Positions 32,201 to 44,519 of a stretch of DNA of 64,000 bases are shown in pieces. Every line of letters starts with the position of its first letter. Positions within the stretch are counted from its first letter, which is position 1. The DNA lies in the NCBI GenBank assembly GCA_033063855.1, contig CP093831.1:25482001-25546000 (forward strand). The letters are read 5' to 3'. The notes beneath the pieces are model-generated. The model had not been told where the DNA came from. It saw only the letters and a list, made by a program, of their open reading frames with translations, and ran no database searches. This DNA comes from Smittia aterrima (Eukaryota > Arthropoda > Insecta > Diptera > Chironomidae). The translations under genes and the position numbers were made by a program.

Positions 32201-35200
32201 TTGAAAGCATGGCAACGCTCGAGCTGTTGGATAAATTATAAACCCTTCTCTCCCTGGATCTTCTTTCTCTCTCTCTCACTCTTGCCATATGTGAAATGTA
32301 TCTTGTTTTAATTATGCAAGTAATGGATTAAATCTCGCATTTGCTAAAAAACCATTGCAAAGATTAAGTGGAATTAAGCTGACTCAGTTCGTCGTTGCCA
32401 ACGGTAGAGACACAATCTGGACATTGATAAAATGAATCCTTTTACATTTTGTTTCTTGTTTTCGGGAGTGAAAAGAGATTTCTCTTAATGCTCAGATAAC
32501 GTCAAACTTCCATGGATTAAATTCTCTCGGCAAAGCGGGAAAAGCGAAGCAAGTGGAAGCATCGGTAGACAATTGTTTCGTGCAGATATTGACTCGAAAT
32601 ATTTTGCATTCATTTATTCACACCAGACGCAACAAACACGAGTTGAAATGAGAATCAGAAGTTTCTGAATTTAAATCTTTGTCATGAAAACAAAGCGTGG
32701 TCTGGTTCAACTGGAAATAATTGTCTTCATTATTTTTCGGAAACTAATGTTTGTCAAACACAATTTTAATTCTTCCATTGTTGACGTGAATTTTCTTTTT
32801 CTTTCTTTGGGGGACGAGAGAAAAAGAAAAATAGTTTTTCCACTCAACAATGTCACGGCATATGTAACATTTCAGATTGTGAGAGAGATTTATATTGATA
32901 TCTCAAATATCTAATGAGTTTTCCCTTTCTCGAGTTCGTTGTGTCGAGAAATTTAATTATCCTGATGTCGAATGTTGTTTCCGAAGGACAAATAAAATCC
33001 AATAATGAGAGATGTTAAGAGAATGCAGGAAATTACCTTCGCTGAGATGAAAATCATGTTCAAGTATCGAAAGGAGATTCAAACAATGACCGAGTTCGAC
33101 AGAAGAATTCAGCTCAATTGGGGTGATAATGTTCGTAAATCTTTCGCAAATATTTGGCCATTTGCGGCGAGTGTTTTTGTTTCTGGTGACGTCGAAAGTT
33201 GAAGACGAACCTTTGAGCACGGTTGAGTCATTGAAAACGACAGAGACATTTAATTTAAAAAATAAAAACTTCTTTAGATTTAATCAGACGAAAAATATTC
33301 TTCCTCCTTATCTCTCCTTGTTGAGCTTCAAGTGGTTTAAAGCATTTGAATTATTTATGGATGTCCAGGCATTATAATCCAAGAGTGCCATGGGCCGGGC
33401 AATAGATCACATATCTGACACATCCTGATACACATTCTTCCTCGGAAAGAAAAATTTGAGTTAAATTCAAAAAAAAACCCGGCGAAGGGTGAATAAATTT
33501 CCCGAGAATTGATAAATTATTTATGTTCGCTTTCCTTTCCCGAAAATGCAATAAAACTTTGTCCGAGAAACGATATTTAATTGTCATTCGAAATTACGGG
33601 ACAATCTCTTGAGATGATCGGACTTGAACTCCTACGCATTATTTATAGTTCTAACAAATTTATTTGTTTTTAAACGAGCGGAGAAATGGCAGTGAAAGTA
33701 GAGTTGACCCTCCGTTTGATCCTTAATTTTGATTCATTGCACAAATAATTAGAAGACGAACAGGAAACTGGACGCTATCGCATTTTTTTTGGTAATGAAG
33801 AAAGACAATATTTCATGTTCCGTGAGCTATGATAATTTGAAGAATTATGTGAGAGTGAATTTTGATAAATTAATTGAAGACTTTGTTGACTAGAGAAGAC
33901 TTTAACTTTGAGAGGAAATTTCTAAACGAAATTTAGTTAAAAAAGTTAGAAAATAATTAATTACTTCCTATCATCGAATGACCGAAGGAGACGACAGGAT
34001 GAAAGAAATCTAAGCATTAGCAATTTGGCAAAAATTTACTTCTTCAACATGAAAACACAAAAATTAATTTGTCTCTGAGAAATCATTAATCAGAAGAGAA
34101 AAATATCTCGTAAAACATAAATTCATGTTCTTAGCTTCTTCTTGAGTTTATCATTCGACGAGAGAATCTAATCTTGTTTCTGTAGCTAATGCGTCGTTTG
34201 CTGACCGAAACTCATTGCATACACCGACGATAAATCATGAGAGAACTTCCTTTTTTTTTGAAAAATTATTTTATTATTTAAATTCTAAATTGGAAACTTA
34301 AAGTTTTCGATTCCCTCGAGTGAATGTTCCGACTTCAATTTGAGATGAGAGGAGACTTCAATATTCGGCTGTAAGTGTTATCAAGGATTTTTAATTCAGT
34401 TTCGCAAGTAGCTCCACTTTAGGAGCAGAAATTCTTTTCAAACAAATTTTTTTTTCCAGTTTGTTTCGTTTTTACAAAAAGTAAAATTTATTCAAGCGAA
34501 TTTTTTACTATTTCAAAGAGAGCTCATCATTCCCTTTCGATCTTGAAAAATGATTTATCTCTGGTGGTCTCGGCTGGTACGAGTAATGGGTTGAGAAGAC
34601 GAATTTTAAAATGATGCAACCAAATTATGGATTCTCAGTCCAATAAATCATGAAAAGGAGCATTCATTTCATTTGAGTTTAAAAGGGGAAACGAAGCAGC
34701 TTCGATTAAAGACAACATTATTATATTATCAAACATGATCTAGAAAACCATAAAGGGACGTTCAAACGTTCATTCGTTAAAGTCAAAATCATTTTTCAAC
34801 GGAGGAGTCGAGAGAGAAACCTTAATTTGATTGATTTACAATTTGCTTTAAATTCTTCTCCGTCTCGTAAGACATCAAATTTGTTCTCCCAAATCCATCA
34901 GCTACGAGTGCAACATCAACTCAATTCCTTAAGGAGAACATCATTTAACATCAACTCGACGAGGGCATAAATTACATTTCTAGCAAAAGCGACGAGCAGC
35001 AGCATTTCATCAGCGCTTTCAAGTGATATGAATATTTCATGTGGATTTTAATAAGTTCCATGAGAGTTGAGTTAGCGCATATCACTTTCAGTGTATTCAG
35101 AGCGTTGACTAATAATTTTCTAGCGAATATATCACTCGCAAGGAATCATCGAGAGAAATGAGATGTGTCACTTCCATTTATGAAATTGTATCAAATGATC

Positions 35201-35926
35201 AAGCAAGAAAATGGAAAAAAAAACTCTTCGCTGCATGATTTCTTTTGTTTGCTTTCGCAATTTCGCGGCGTTACGTGTCAAATTCTTTTCTTGAAATTGA
35301 AACCTTTCCTCGCTCTCCGGAGTGCAATAAATGAAAGTTTGATGACAGCGAGAATCGCGACGTCACAATGCAAATCGACGATTTATAATGAAAATGTATC
35401 CAACCGTCAAGAGAGAGAAGCGAAGCTATCAACGACAGTTCCTGTTTGGAAATATGTTTGCTTAATTCAATACTTTATGGAATCTGAGTTATATTGAGTG
35501 ACGAAAACAATAAAACTCCTATCAATTTTCAGGAACTGCTTGTGCAAAGACATAAAAACGTTTTTCGTTTCTTGGCAGACGAAAAGCAGCGAGCTCGGGC
35601 TTTTATTGTGTCGGAGGACGACGCAACGGAAAGAAAGGCAAACATAAACATAAAATTTTACGATTTTTATGAGTCTACAGCTTCTTGTGTGCTGTGCTGG
35701 TTGGGATGTTGGCTTTATTGATGATTTTATGGCGCATACACGAAGATGAATAAATAAAAGCGAACTAACGATAGGCGAGAGTGAGAAGAACAATTGCCGA
35801 GAAAATTATGGTAAATGATTTTATCAAGTGACTATCTCGTTCATTGTTTATGATTCTTTTCCACTTTTCGGTGCAAGCCTCTTTCCTGCTTTATTGTCTT
35901 TTTCACTCAGTGATTTAATGTTTGAA
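29255..35926. other. Long non-coding stretch, no gene recognised
   Basis: About 6.7 kb, AT-rich, with CT/GA runs (near 31695 and 32270). A possible Cys-rich exon near 33372..33440 (-) is weak and treated in the findings. Other open frames are short and unsupported. Confidence 0.5.
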
Positions 35927-36095
35927 TATCAATTTCGAGGGAAGAGAAAGATTCAGGGTTTGGGGGGAGCTTAATGAAAACATCAAACATCATTGCTACC
36001 TCATTTATTTTTATGGATATCGAGCAAGAGAAAGTTGAGATCTCTCGGAAGTGGAAACTATCGAAATGACCAAAGAATTTGCAAATTCAAAGTCA
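35927..36095 (+). repeat. Tandem repeat upstream of receptor kinase, copy 1
   Basis: About 170 bases sharing blocks such as AACATCAAAC.TCATTGCTAC and GTGGAAACTATC with 36301..36474, roughly 80% alike by eye. Confidence 0.7.
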
Positions 36096-36300
36096 TAGTA
36101 TTGAGAGATCACTTGCACTTTATATCAAAGTAGACCAACTCATATTTGCTCAAATCGAAGAGGATGAATTAGAGTGATGACCTTAAAACGTGTGCGAAAA
36201 CAATTCTAGCGAAAGCGATAAGAATTATATGACCTTGCATATGACGATTAAGTCAAAAGAGTTATCTATTCATTTTGGGAGTTTCCATGTTCAAATCTCT

Positions 36301-36474
36301 TATCAATTTCGAGCGAATAGAAAGATTCTGGGTTAAGGGTAAGCTTAATAAAAACATCAAACGTCATTGCTACCTCATTCACTTTTATGGATTTCGAGAG
36401 AGATAAGAAGTTGAGCTCACTCAAAAGTGGAAACTATCAAAATGACTAAAGAAATTTGCAAATTTATAATCATT
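36301..36474 (+). repeat. Tandem repeat upstream of receptor kinase, copy 2
   Basis: The second copy of the repeat at 35927..36095, about 225 bases before the start codon of the insulin-receptor-like gene. It might carry duplicated regulatory sequence. Confidence 0.7.
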
Positions 36475-36698
36475 GTTCACTTGCACTTTTGTTATCAATA
36501 TAAATCAAAATTTGAATTCAATAAAATATTATATTGATAAATTTATTAAAATTTCATTGCATACAACAACAAAAAATTATATACAAAAGTATACAAAAAA
36601 CTTACGTTGAAAACCCGTTCGCCTTTGCTCAGAGCGAATTTGACGAGCATCGTCAGTCTATTGACAGATGTCGAGTCTTAATCATTTAAATTCGTGAA

Positions 36699-39600
36699 AT
36701 GAAACTAAAAGTGTTTTTTTTTATTTCATTTTTCGTAATTGGCTGCTATTCTTTGTCGCCATCGATTAACGAGAAAAGTAAATTAGTTTCAAATGCTTTG
36801 GCTAGTTTCTTAAATCAATAGTTTTATTTTATTTAGTTTGTTCAGGAAATTTTCGATTTTTTTACACGAATTGGAGCGAGGTTCAGAGAAATATAATACA
36901 GAAAAAGCTTGCGCACTGTAAAACAATTAATGGATCGGTTTCATTTGAAGTGATAAAAATGGGTGATTCTTTAATTGAAATCAACAATATTAGTTTTACA
37001 AACTTAGTAGAAATACTCGGCGATCTCACTATTTCGAAAGTTGAAAAGTTGTTATCATTAAAACATTTATTTCCGAAACTCGCTGTTATCAAAGGTCAGT
37101 ACTATGGTGGACATTGGGGAGATGATAATGATATAAAAGCAGGTGAACCGATCTTAAAAATAAATAACAACAAAGATTTGAAAGAAATTGGATTGAAGAC
37201 CTTAAAACACATTGGACACGTTTATATTTATGATAATCCAAAGTTGTGTTTCGTTGAAACCGTCGATTGGAAGGCGATAATGTTAAATAGTCGTTTTAGC
37301 GAGTTAGAAATAGTAAGTAGCTAAATAGAAATATTTATTCAGTAAATTTATTTATGAATTCTGCACAGAGGAGTAACAATGCAAACTGTCCAAGTTGCGC
37401 AAATTCTGAATTCTGTTGGAGCGCAGAAGTTTCTCAATCGATTTGTGATCCTACTTGTATTTCTGGAGTGTGTGGGCTCAACGGCACTTGTTGCTCTTCA
37501 GAATGCATGGGAGGATGCTCGAAGGATCCAACAGATTGTGTCGTCTGCCGAAATGTCACCTACAATGGCAAATGTGTCGATCAATGTCCGGAAAATACTT
37601 TTTTGGTGAGAATAAGGGAAATTAAATTTTATATTTAATAATTTTTATTTTTTCTAGTTTGAAAACATAAATTGTGTTACTCAAGAAGAATGTGCTAACA
37701 AAAATTTGATGCTTAAAGAGAATGAGTTGAGAATGCAAGTCCAAAATGGAGAATGCTCAAACAAATGTCGAAGAGATTTCCTAATGATAAGACCTGATAA
37801 AACGAACACAAACTTCATTTGCGTCGATGTCAGAGGAAAGAAAGTTTGTGATAATATCTTGATCACAAAAAATTTGGAGATAGTCAAAGGATGTCAGATC
37901 GTTACTGGCTATGTGAAGATTGATCGGTCGATCGATGTTTGTGGCAATACAAATTTATTAGAAATTCTGTCATCGACTTTTTCAAGCATCGAGGAAATTC
38001 ACAAATATTTAAAAATTACTGGAACAGAAATAAGAGACTTGGGTTTCTTACCAAAACTTCAGAGGATTCGAGGCATTGAACTAGAGTCTAAAGATTTCTC
38101 TTTGATTTTAGAAAATAACGACAATTTGAGAAAAATTTGGCTTACGGGACAGAATGTCTCGATCGATCGGGGCGCAGCAAAAACAGTAGGAAATCCAAAA
38201 TTATGTAAAGGCGATAATTGCAAAAAAAATTCCACGGATATCCAATTGAACATTACAGTTAATTCTTGCGCTGCGTATATAGAATGGAATTCAACCAATA
38301 AACCTCTAAATAATTTGATGTACAGACTTTGGAAAGAAAGAGAATTCTCAGAATTTAAAGCAAGCTTTTGTCTGATGAAAAATGATGAGTATACGTAAGT
38401 AAACTTTTCAAAAAATACTTTTAACACATCATGAATTATTTCTATTTCTCAGACCAATCGAAGAAACAGAAAAGGGCCATCACATAATTGAAATCGAATC
38501 AAACACGAATTATGTTTATCAAATGTTTGATGGGAATTCAAAAGATCGAATTAGTTCTTCACATTTTATTGAAAAATATAGAGCTGCCACTGCAATATTT
38601 CTCCATTCGACAACATCTTCAAGTATCGTGAGTCACTAATCACTAAAAAAAAGAATTCTTTTCACTAACATTTTTTTTAACAGACAATTAATTGGGAAAA
38701 GTTTAAACACAATCTGCCAGAGTACTATTTTTTATTTTCTAATTTCTTTGAAACTGAACTACGAGCTTTTCACATTCCGTATAGCAAAGAGTATTACGAG
38801 AATCATGACAATTGCATATCGACAAACAAATATTTGTCACAGGATCGAAAAAATGACTTTCATAGAATGAAAAGTGAAATCAAAGAATTTTTTAAATTAG
38901 AGATCTTAGATTCAACAGTTGATCAAGAAAATAGCAAAAAATCAATTGGTCGAGACTACATTTTTGAAAAAGTCGAATATAATGCTTCGACCTTCACTTT
39001 TAATGATCTAGAGCATTTCTCGGACTACGTCGTAACCCTCCGATGCCATCATATAATGGATTACTGTTCAAATTCAAATATGATCAAGATTCGAACTTCT
39101 AAAGACGTCGAAGCTGATCAAATTGGGAATTTCACTTTGGGAGTTGTTAACAGTAACGCAGTTGAATTGAAATGGGACAGTCCAAAATATCCAAATGGAC
39201 TTGTTCTTACTTTCACAGTTCAATTTGAAATTGTTGGTTCCAAGCAAACAAATACTCGATGCATCACTTACAAGCAGTTTATTGAACAGGGAAACAAAAC
39301 AATAATTGAGCACCTGTCCCCAGGAAAATATCAATTTACTGTAGTGGTTCGATCATTAGCTGGTCTTGGGACACCAAGCAAACAGCTCTATGTTGATATC
39401 CAATCAAGTTATTTAATGTATTGGATAATCTCTTCACTTGTTATAATACTGCTCGTACTTTCTATTTTCCTGAAATCTCAAATTCTTACCATCTTTCGGA
39501 ATTTTCAAATTAAACGATTTTCAATTCAATCGCCTGAAAATGTATGGATAAATAATGATTTCTACTCAACATTTAATAAAAACACTGCTCTAGATGGGTT

Positions 39601-40544
39601 TGAACTTGAAATAGAAAACATTAAAAAGTTGGAGAAGCTTGGAAGTGGAAACTTTGGAGTAGTCCACAAAGGAGTTCTGAAAAATAGTGGAAAGAATGAG
39701 AATCCTTTAAATGTTGCAGTAAAAACTCTTAAGGAAGATGCTTCTCCAGTAGACTCGATAAACTTACTGAAAGAAGCAGAAATCATGAAAAGATTCAATA
39801 CTTTCCACGTCATAAAACTTTTAGGAGTTGTCAGCAAATCAGAACCTTATTACGTTGTCATGGTAAGTTAAAGTTTACATTGAAGTTAAATAATAAGTCA
39901 AAAGAAAATTTTTTCAACAGGAACTCATGACAAATGGCGATTTAAAAACATTTTTAAGTATGAACAAACCAGCCACGGAAGGGTACACAAAATTAATTCA
40001 GCTTCCTCCTGTGTCTCACATGGCAATTCAAATCGCTGACGGGATGGCTTATCTCTCAAATAATAATTTTGTGCACAGAGACTTAGCAGCGAGAAATTGC
40101 ATGGTCTCGAGTGACTTGAAAATTAAGATCGGAGACTTTGGATTGGCTCGATATCTTTATAAGTCGGATTATTATAGAGCAAAATCTGATATCCTTTTGC
40201 CTGCTCGCTGGATGTCGCCAGAAAGTTTGATAACAGGAAAGTTCCCATTGAAAAGTGACGTCTTCAGTTATGGAATCGTCTTGTGGGAAATTGTAACTTA
40301 CGCTGAGCAACCTTACAAGAAAATAAAAAGCAATGAAGAAGTAATCAAATTCATTAAGAACGGTAGAACCGAAAGTCGACCGACTCAAAATTGCTCTGAC
40401 CAAATTTACAAAATCATGAAAAAATGTTGGAAATTCGATCCTAAAGAACGAATCACTTTCAATGAAATTGTCAAAGAACTGCTATGCGAAGCCCCAGAAA
40501 ACTTTGGCCGGGAATCATTTTACTGTCTCAGCGGTCAAAAATAA
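36699..40544 (+). CDS. Divergent insulin-receptor-like tyrosine kinase
   Basis: Seven exons (36699..36777, 36846..37312, 37369..37605, 37658..38394, 38453..38627, 38684..39862, 39921..40544), introns of 50-70 bases, encode 1165 residues. Order: signal peptide; receptor L1 domain (exon 2, ending NPKLCFVETVDW); short furin-like Cys-rich segment (exon 3, GGCSKDPTDCVVCRN); L2 domain (exon 4, NPKLC repeated); fibronectin-III-like region; transmembrane helix about 808-828; kinase from about 880. Kinase motifs are intact: GSGNFG (885-890), VAVK (Lys912), HRDLAARN (Asp1012), DFG (1030). The activation loop Y-xxx-YY (1038, 1042, 1043) is the insulin-receptor signature. The juxtamembrane NPxY docking site, a basic alpha/beta cleavage site and a C-terminal tail are missing. 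It is probably an active receptor kinase at the plasma membrane, diverged from canonical InR; its ligand is unknown. Confidence 0.85.
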
Positions 40545-40856
40545 ATTGACTTTCTTTGTTTTCTATTAAATTCCGAGCGACGAGCTGCAAACATAAATAT
40601 TAAGATAAAAGCAATAAAATGTGTTAATTCGAATAAAACCGTCAGTTTGTTGTTAAATAAGCTTTCGCTAAACAACCTTACATGGGAACAAAAATTCCTG
40701 AAGCAATAGTTTTCTTTTTATAAATGGTGGAACAGAAAATCGACCAAAACAAAACTGCTCTGACCTTATAATGAGAATCATGTAAACTTGCATTAGAAGA
40801 TTAAGTCGAAAGATTTTTTTTGGGAGTCTAAATAAAACACTCTTATCAATTTCTAA
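40545..40856 (+). other. 3' flank of receptor kinase
   Basis: Contains polyadenylation signals (AATAAA near 40613 and 40633). The first 100 bases are nearly identical to the 3' flank of the decayed copy after 44405. No gene is seen. Confidence 0.6.
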
Positions 40857-40864
40857 CAATTTTT

Positions 40865-42065
40865 CAAGGGGCGGATAACTGCAGTAAACCTGTTTTTTAC
40901 TATCATAGTAAAGTTGCAGTAAAATATTTTACTGTCATAGTAAAACACTTTACTATCATAGTAAAGTTTTTTTTCCTACTTCATCAAATATTATCGGGAA
41001 TGTGTGGGAATTTCCCTTTTCTTTAGTTAATAAAAAACAGCAACTTTCTTCCTTATGGGTTAGGCTACAAAACTGGGTAGTATGTTTTTTCCCCCGCGCC
41101 CCCATTTCATGGCAAATTGAAGTCAAATATTACTATTTCCGGAAATATCACAAAAATGCGATTTTCGTAAAATATGAGGCACACAGCTTACTTTTGATAG
41201 CTTTCGACTTTGATGAAATATCTCAATAGACTTCTGAACTATGATTGTGCATGTTTAGATTTGCGATTAAAGCTTTTCCTCCCAAAAAAAATTGGAAAAC
41301 CGAGATTTTTTCGAAATTTTGAAAAAACAGGGAAATTGCGGACTTAACAGAATGTCAAAACTAAGTTTTATTTATTTATTCTCTTCTAAATCTATCTCTC
41401 TTTTATATGGTAAAGTTTTATCAAAAATAATCTGCTAATTTTCCAGCAATTTTCATTTTAGTGAAAAATGCCGCCAAAAACTTGATTTTTCGAAATATTT
41501 TTTCTTTTTAATTCATTTTCCTGTTAATAAAATTGGATCATGTTGTATCGGTGGATTGTGTATCTCAATAAGACCGATCGATTGACATATCATTTGGGTG
41601 GGCGCAGTGGGTGGTAAGAAAAATTTCATACAAAAACTGAAATTTCTTTAGCGATTCACATAAACATTTAAATGAGACAGCAAGTTGATGAGATAAAAGT
41701 GATGAAAAGTTGTTGTTGTGACTTGGGATGGATTTGTGTGGATGGTTTAAGGTCAGATAAGGTAAAGTAAGAAAGTTTAAGTTCGGGTTGAGTCAAGATT
41801 TATTTCGATTTGTTTTAGGGTAGTAGAGCCCACTTAAGAAAGTTTAAGATCTTTAATTTTCTTTAAAAACTGAGGATTTGACATCCCAAACATATTTGCA
41901 GGTAAACATTTAAAATGTGCCGAGTTTATGAGACGATGTTAGTCTAGGGCAGTAAAGTTGCATAGTAAAGTCGACTTTTGGTTTTACTATCATAGGAAAA
42001 AACTTTACTATCACAGTAAAACACTTTACTATGGGACGAGTTTTACTGCAGTTATCCGCCCCTTG
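40865..42065. mobile_element. Non-autonomous hAT-type element with 8-bp target duplication
   Basis: 1201 bases with 24-bp perfect terminal inverted repeats beginning CAAGGGGCGGATAACTGCAG, flanked by the 8-bp direct duplication CAATTTTT (40857..40864 and 42066..42073). An 8-bp duplication and CA-GGG-type ends fit the hAT superfamily. Inside each end are clustered subterminal palindromes of the form TTTACTATNATAGTAAA, likely transposase-binding sites. No transposase coding is seen; the short open frames inside have no resemblance to one. It lies between the receptor kinase and its decayed copy. Confidence 0.85.
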
Positions 42066-42192
42066 CAATTTTTTAATTATACAAAATATTTTAGGTTGAT
42101 AAACCTTAATCGTTTGCTTAGAGCGAATTTTACGAGCATCGTCAGTCTATCGACAAATGTCGAGTCTTAATCACTTCAATTAAATTCGTGAA

Positions 42193-44405
42193 ATGAAGCT
42201 AGAAGTGTTTTGTTTTTATTTCATTTTTCGTAATTGGCAGCTTTTCTTTGTCGCCATCAATCAGCGAGAAAAGTAAATTGGTTTAAAATGCTCTGGCTAG
42301 TTTCTTAAATCAATAATTTCTTTTATTAAGTTTGTTCAGGATCCGACTTGCAATTTCATAACACAAGTTGGAGCGAAATTCAGAGAATTATAATACAGAA
42401 AAAACTTGAAGACTGTACAACAATTATTGGATCGGTTTGGTTTGAAAAAATCGACGATTCTTCAATTGAGATCAACAATATTAGTTTTAGAAACTTATTG
42501 GAAATACGCGATCTCGTTATTTCGGAAGTTGAAAAGTTGTTATCATTAAAACACTTATTTCCAAAGCTCGCTGTTATCAGAACTCAGCAGTGGAATCAAC
42601 ATTGGCGAGTTGATGGAATAATTCGAACAGGCTTATTAATTCGAAGCAACAAAGATTTGGAAGAAATTGGATTGACGAACCTAAAATACGTTATAAAAAT
42701 TTATATTGCTGATAATCCAAAGTTGTGTTTCGTTGACACTATTAATTGGGTGGCGCTGACTGTTTATCCTATCAATTTGGACGTAGTATGTAGCAAAAAA
42801 AAATATATTAATGAATTTTTCAGTTTGAAAACAATGAAAACTGTCCAAGATGCAAAATGTCTGAATTCTGTTGGAACGAAGAAGTTCCTCAGTTGATTTG
42901 TAATCCTTTTTGCCTTTCTAGAGGTTGTTGGCGCAAAACATTTGTTGCTCTTCAGCATGCATCGGAGGATGCTCGACTGATCCAACAGATTGCATCTCCT
43001 GCCGAAATGTCACTTACAATGGCAAATGTGTCGAAAAATGTCCAGAAAATACCATTTTGGTAAGAATAAATTATTTAAATTCTGTATTTAATAATTTTGA
43101 ATGTTTCTAGTTTGAAAACATATTTTGTGTTACTCAAGAAGAATGTGACAACAAAAATTTGATGCTAAAAGAAAATGAGTTGAGAATGCAAGTTCAAAAT
43201 GGAGAGTGCTCAAACAAATGTAGTGAAGGCTTCCTAATGATAAGATTTGATAATACGAACACAAGCTTCCAATGCGATGATTACAGAGGAAAGAAAATTT
43301 GTGATAATATCTTGGTGGCAAAAGATTTGGAGATAGTCGAAGGATGTGAGATTGTTACAGGTTACGTGGAAATTGATGGGACGATCGATGTTTGTGGCAA
43401 TCCAAATTTATTAGATACTCTGTCATCGACTTTTTCAAGCATCGAGGAGATTCACAAATATTTGAAAATTACTGGAACAGAAATAAGAGATTTAGGTTTC
43501 TTACCAAAACTTCAAAGAATTCGAGGCATTGAGCTAGAGTCCGAAGAATTCTCTTTGATTTTAGAAAATAACGGAAACTTGAGAAAAATTAGGCTTCCGG
43601 GACAAAATGTTTCGATCGATCGTGGCTCAGCAAAAATCGTAGGAAATCCAGAAACATGTGAAGGCGGCAATTGCGAGAACTTTCCAATCAAATTGGACAT
43701 TACAGCCAAGTCTTTCGCTGCGTATATAAAATGGAATTCAACCAATAAACTTCCAAATAATTTAATGTATGGACTTTGGAAAGAAACTGAATTCACAGAA
43801 TTTCGGAAAAGCTTTTGTCTGATGAAAAATGCTAAGTAAACATTTTAAGAACTAATCTGAACACCTCATAAATATTTTCCATTTCTCAGACCAATCGAAG
43901 AATTAGAAACTGGCCATCACATCATTTATGGACTCGAAGCAAATACGACTTATGTTTATCAAATGTTTGATGGGAATTCCAAAGACTTTGGATTAACTCT
44001 TTCTTTAATTAATCTTTGGATCTTTATGAATCAGATTATTATCGAAGACGAACCGATGGAGTTATGCCTATTCGTTGGATGTCACCAGAAAGTTTAACTG
44101 ATGGAGTTTTCTCTTCTCAAAGTGACGTCTTCAGTTATGGAATTGTTTTGTGGGAAATTGTAACTTACGCTGAAACACCTTACAAAAAAATATCAAACCC
44201 TGAAGCATTGGTTAAATTCATTACGAAAGGTGGAACCGAAAGTCGGCCGACTCAAAATTGCCCTGACCGAATTTACGAAATCATGACAAAGTGTTGGAGA
44301 TTTCTTCCTGAAGAACGAATCACATTCAATGAAATCGTCGAAGAACTGCTGTGCGAAGCCCCAGAAAACTTTGGCCGGGAATCATTTTACTGTCTCAGCG
44401 ATTGA
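42193..44405 (+). pseudogene. Decayed tandem copy of the insulin-receptor-like kinase
   Basis: Homologous exon by exon to 36699..40544, starting at an equivalent ATG. The signal-peptide exon has an extra base in a T run (frameshift). The L1 exon (42351..42787) is well kept. The Cys-rich exon has a one-base loss near 42925. The L2 exon is open but its donor is altered near 43837. Within the exon-5 equivalent (about 43985) the sequence jumps straight to the kinase activation loop, deleting the rest of the fibronectin region, the transmembrane helix and the ATP-binding and catalytic motifs. The remaining C-lobe (44016..44405) is open and keeps DLYESDYYR, closer to canonical InR than the intact gene. 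The 3' end is almost identical to gene 1. It cannot make a receptor. Confidence 0.85.
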
Positions 44406-44519
44406 GAATAAATCGACTTTCTCTGTTTTCTATTAAATTCCGAGCGACGAGCTGCAAACAGAATTAGCAGGATAAAAGCAATAAAATGTGTTAATTCGAA
44501 TAAAACCGTCAGTTTGTTG

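Noticed and set aside
41002..41229. 75-codon frame inside the hAT-type element
   Set aside because: No resemblance to a hAT transposase (no zinc finger, no dimerisation motif). Chance frame in a non-autonomous element.
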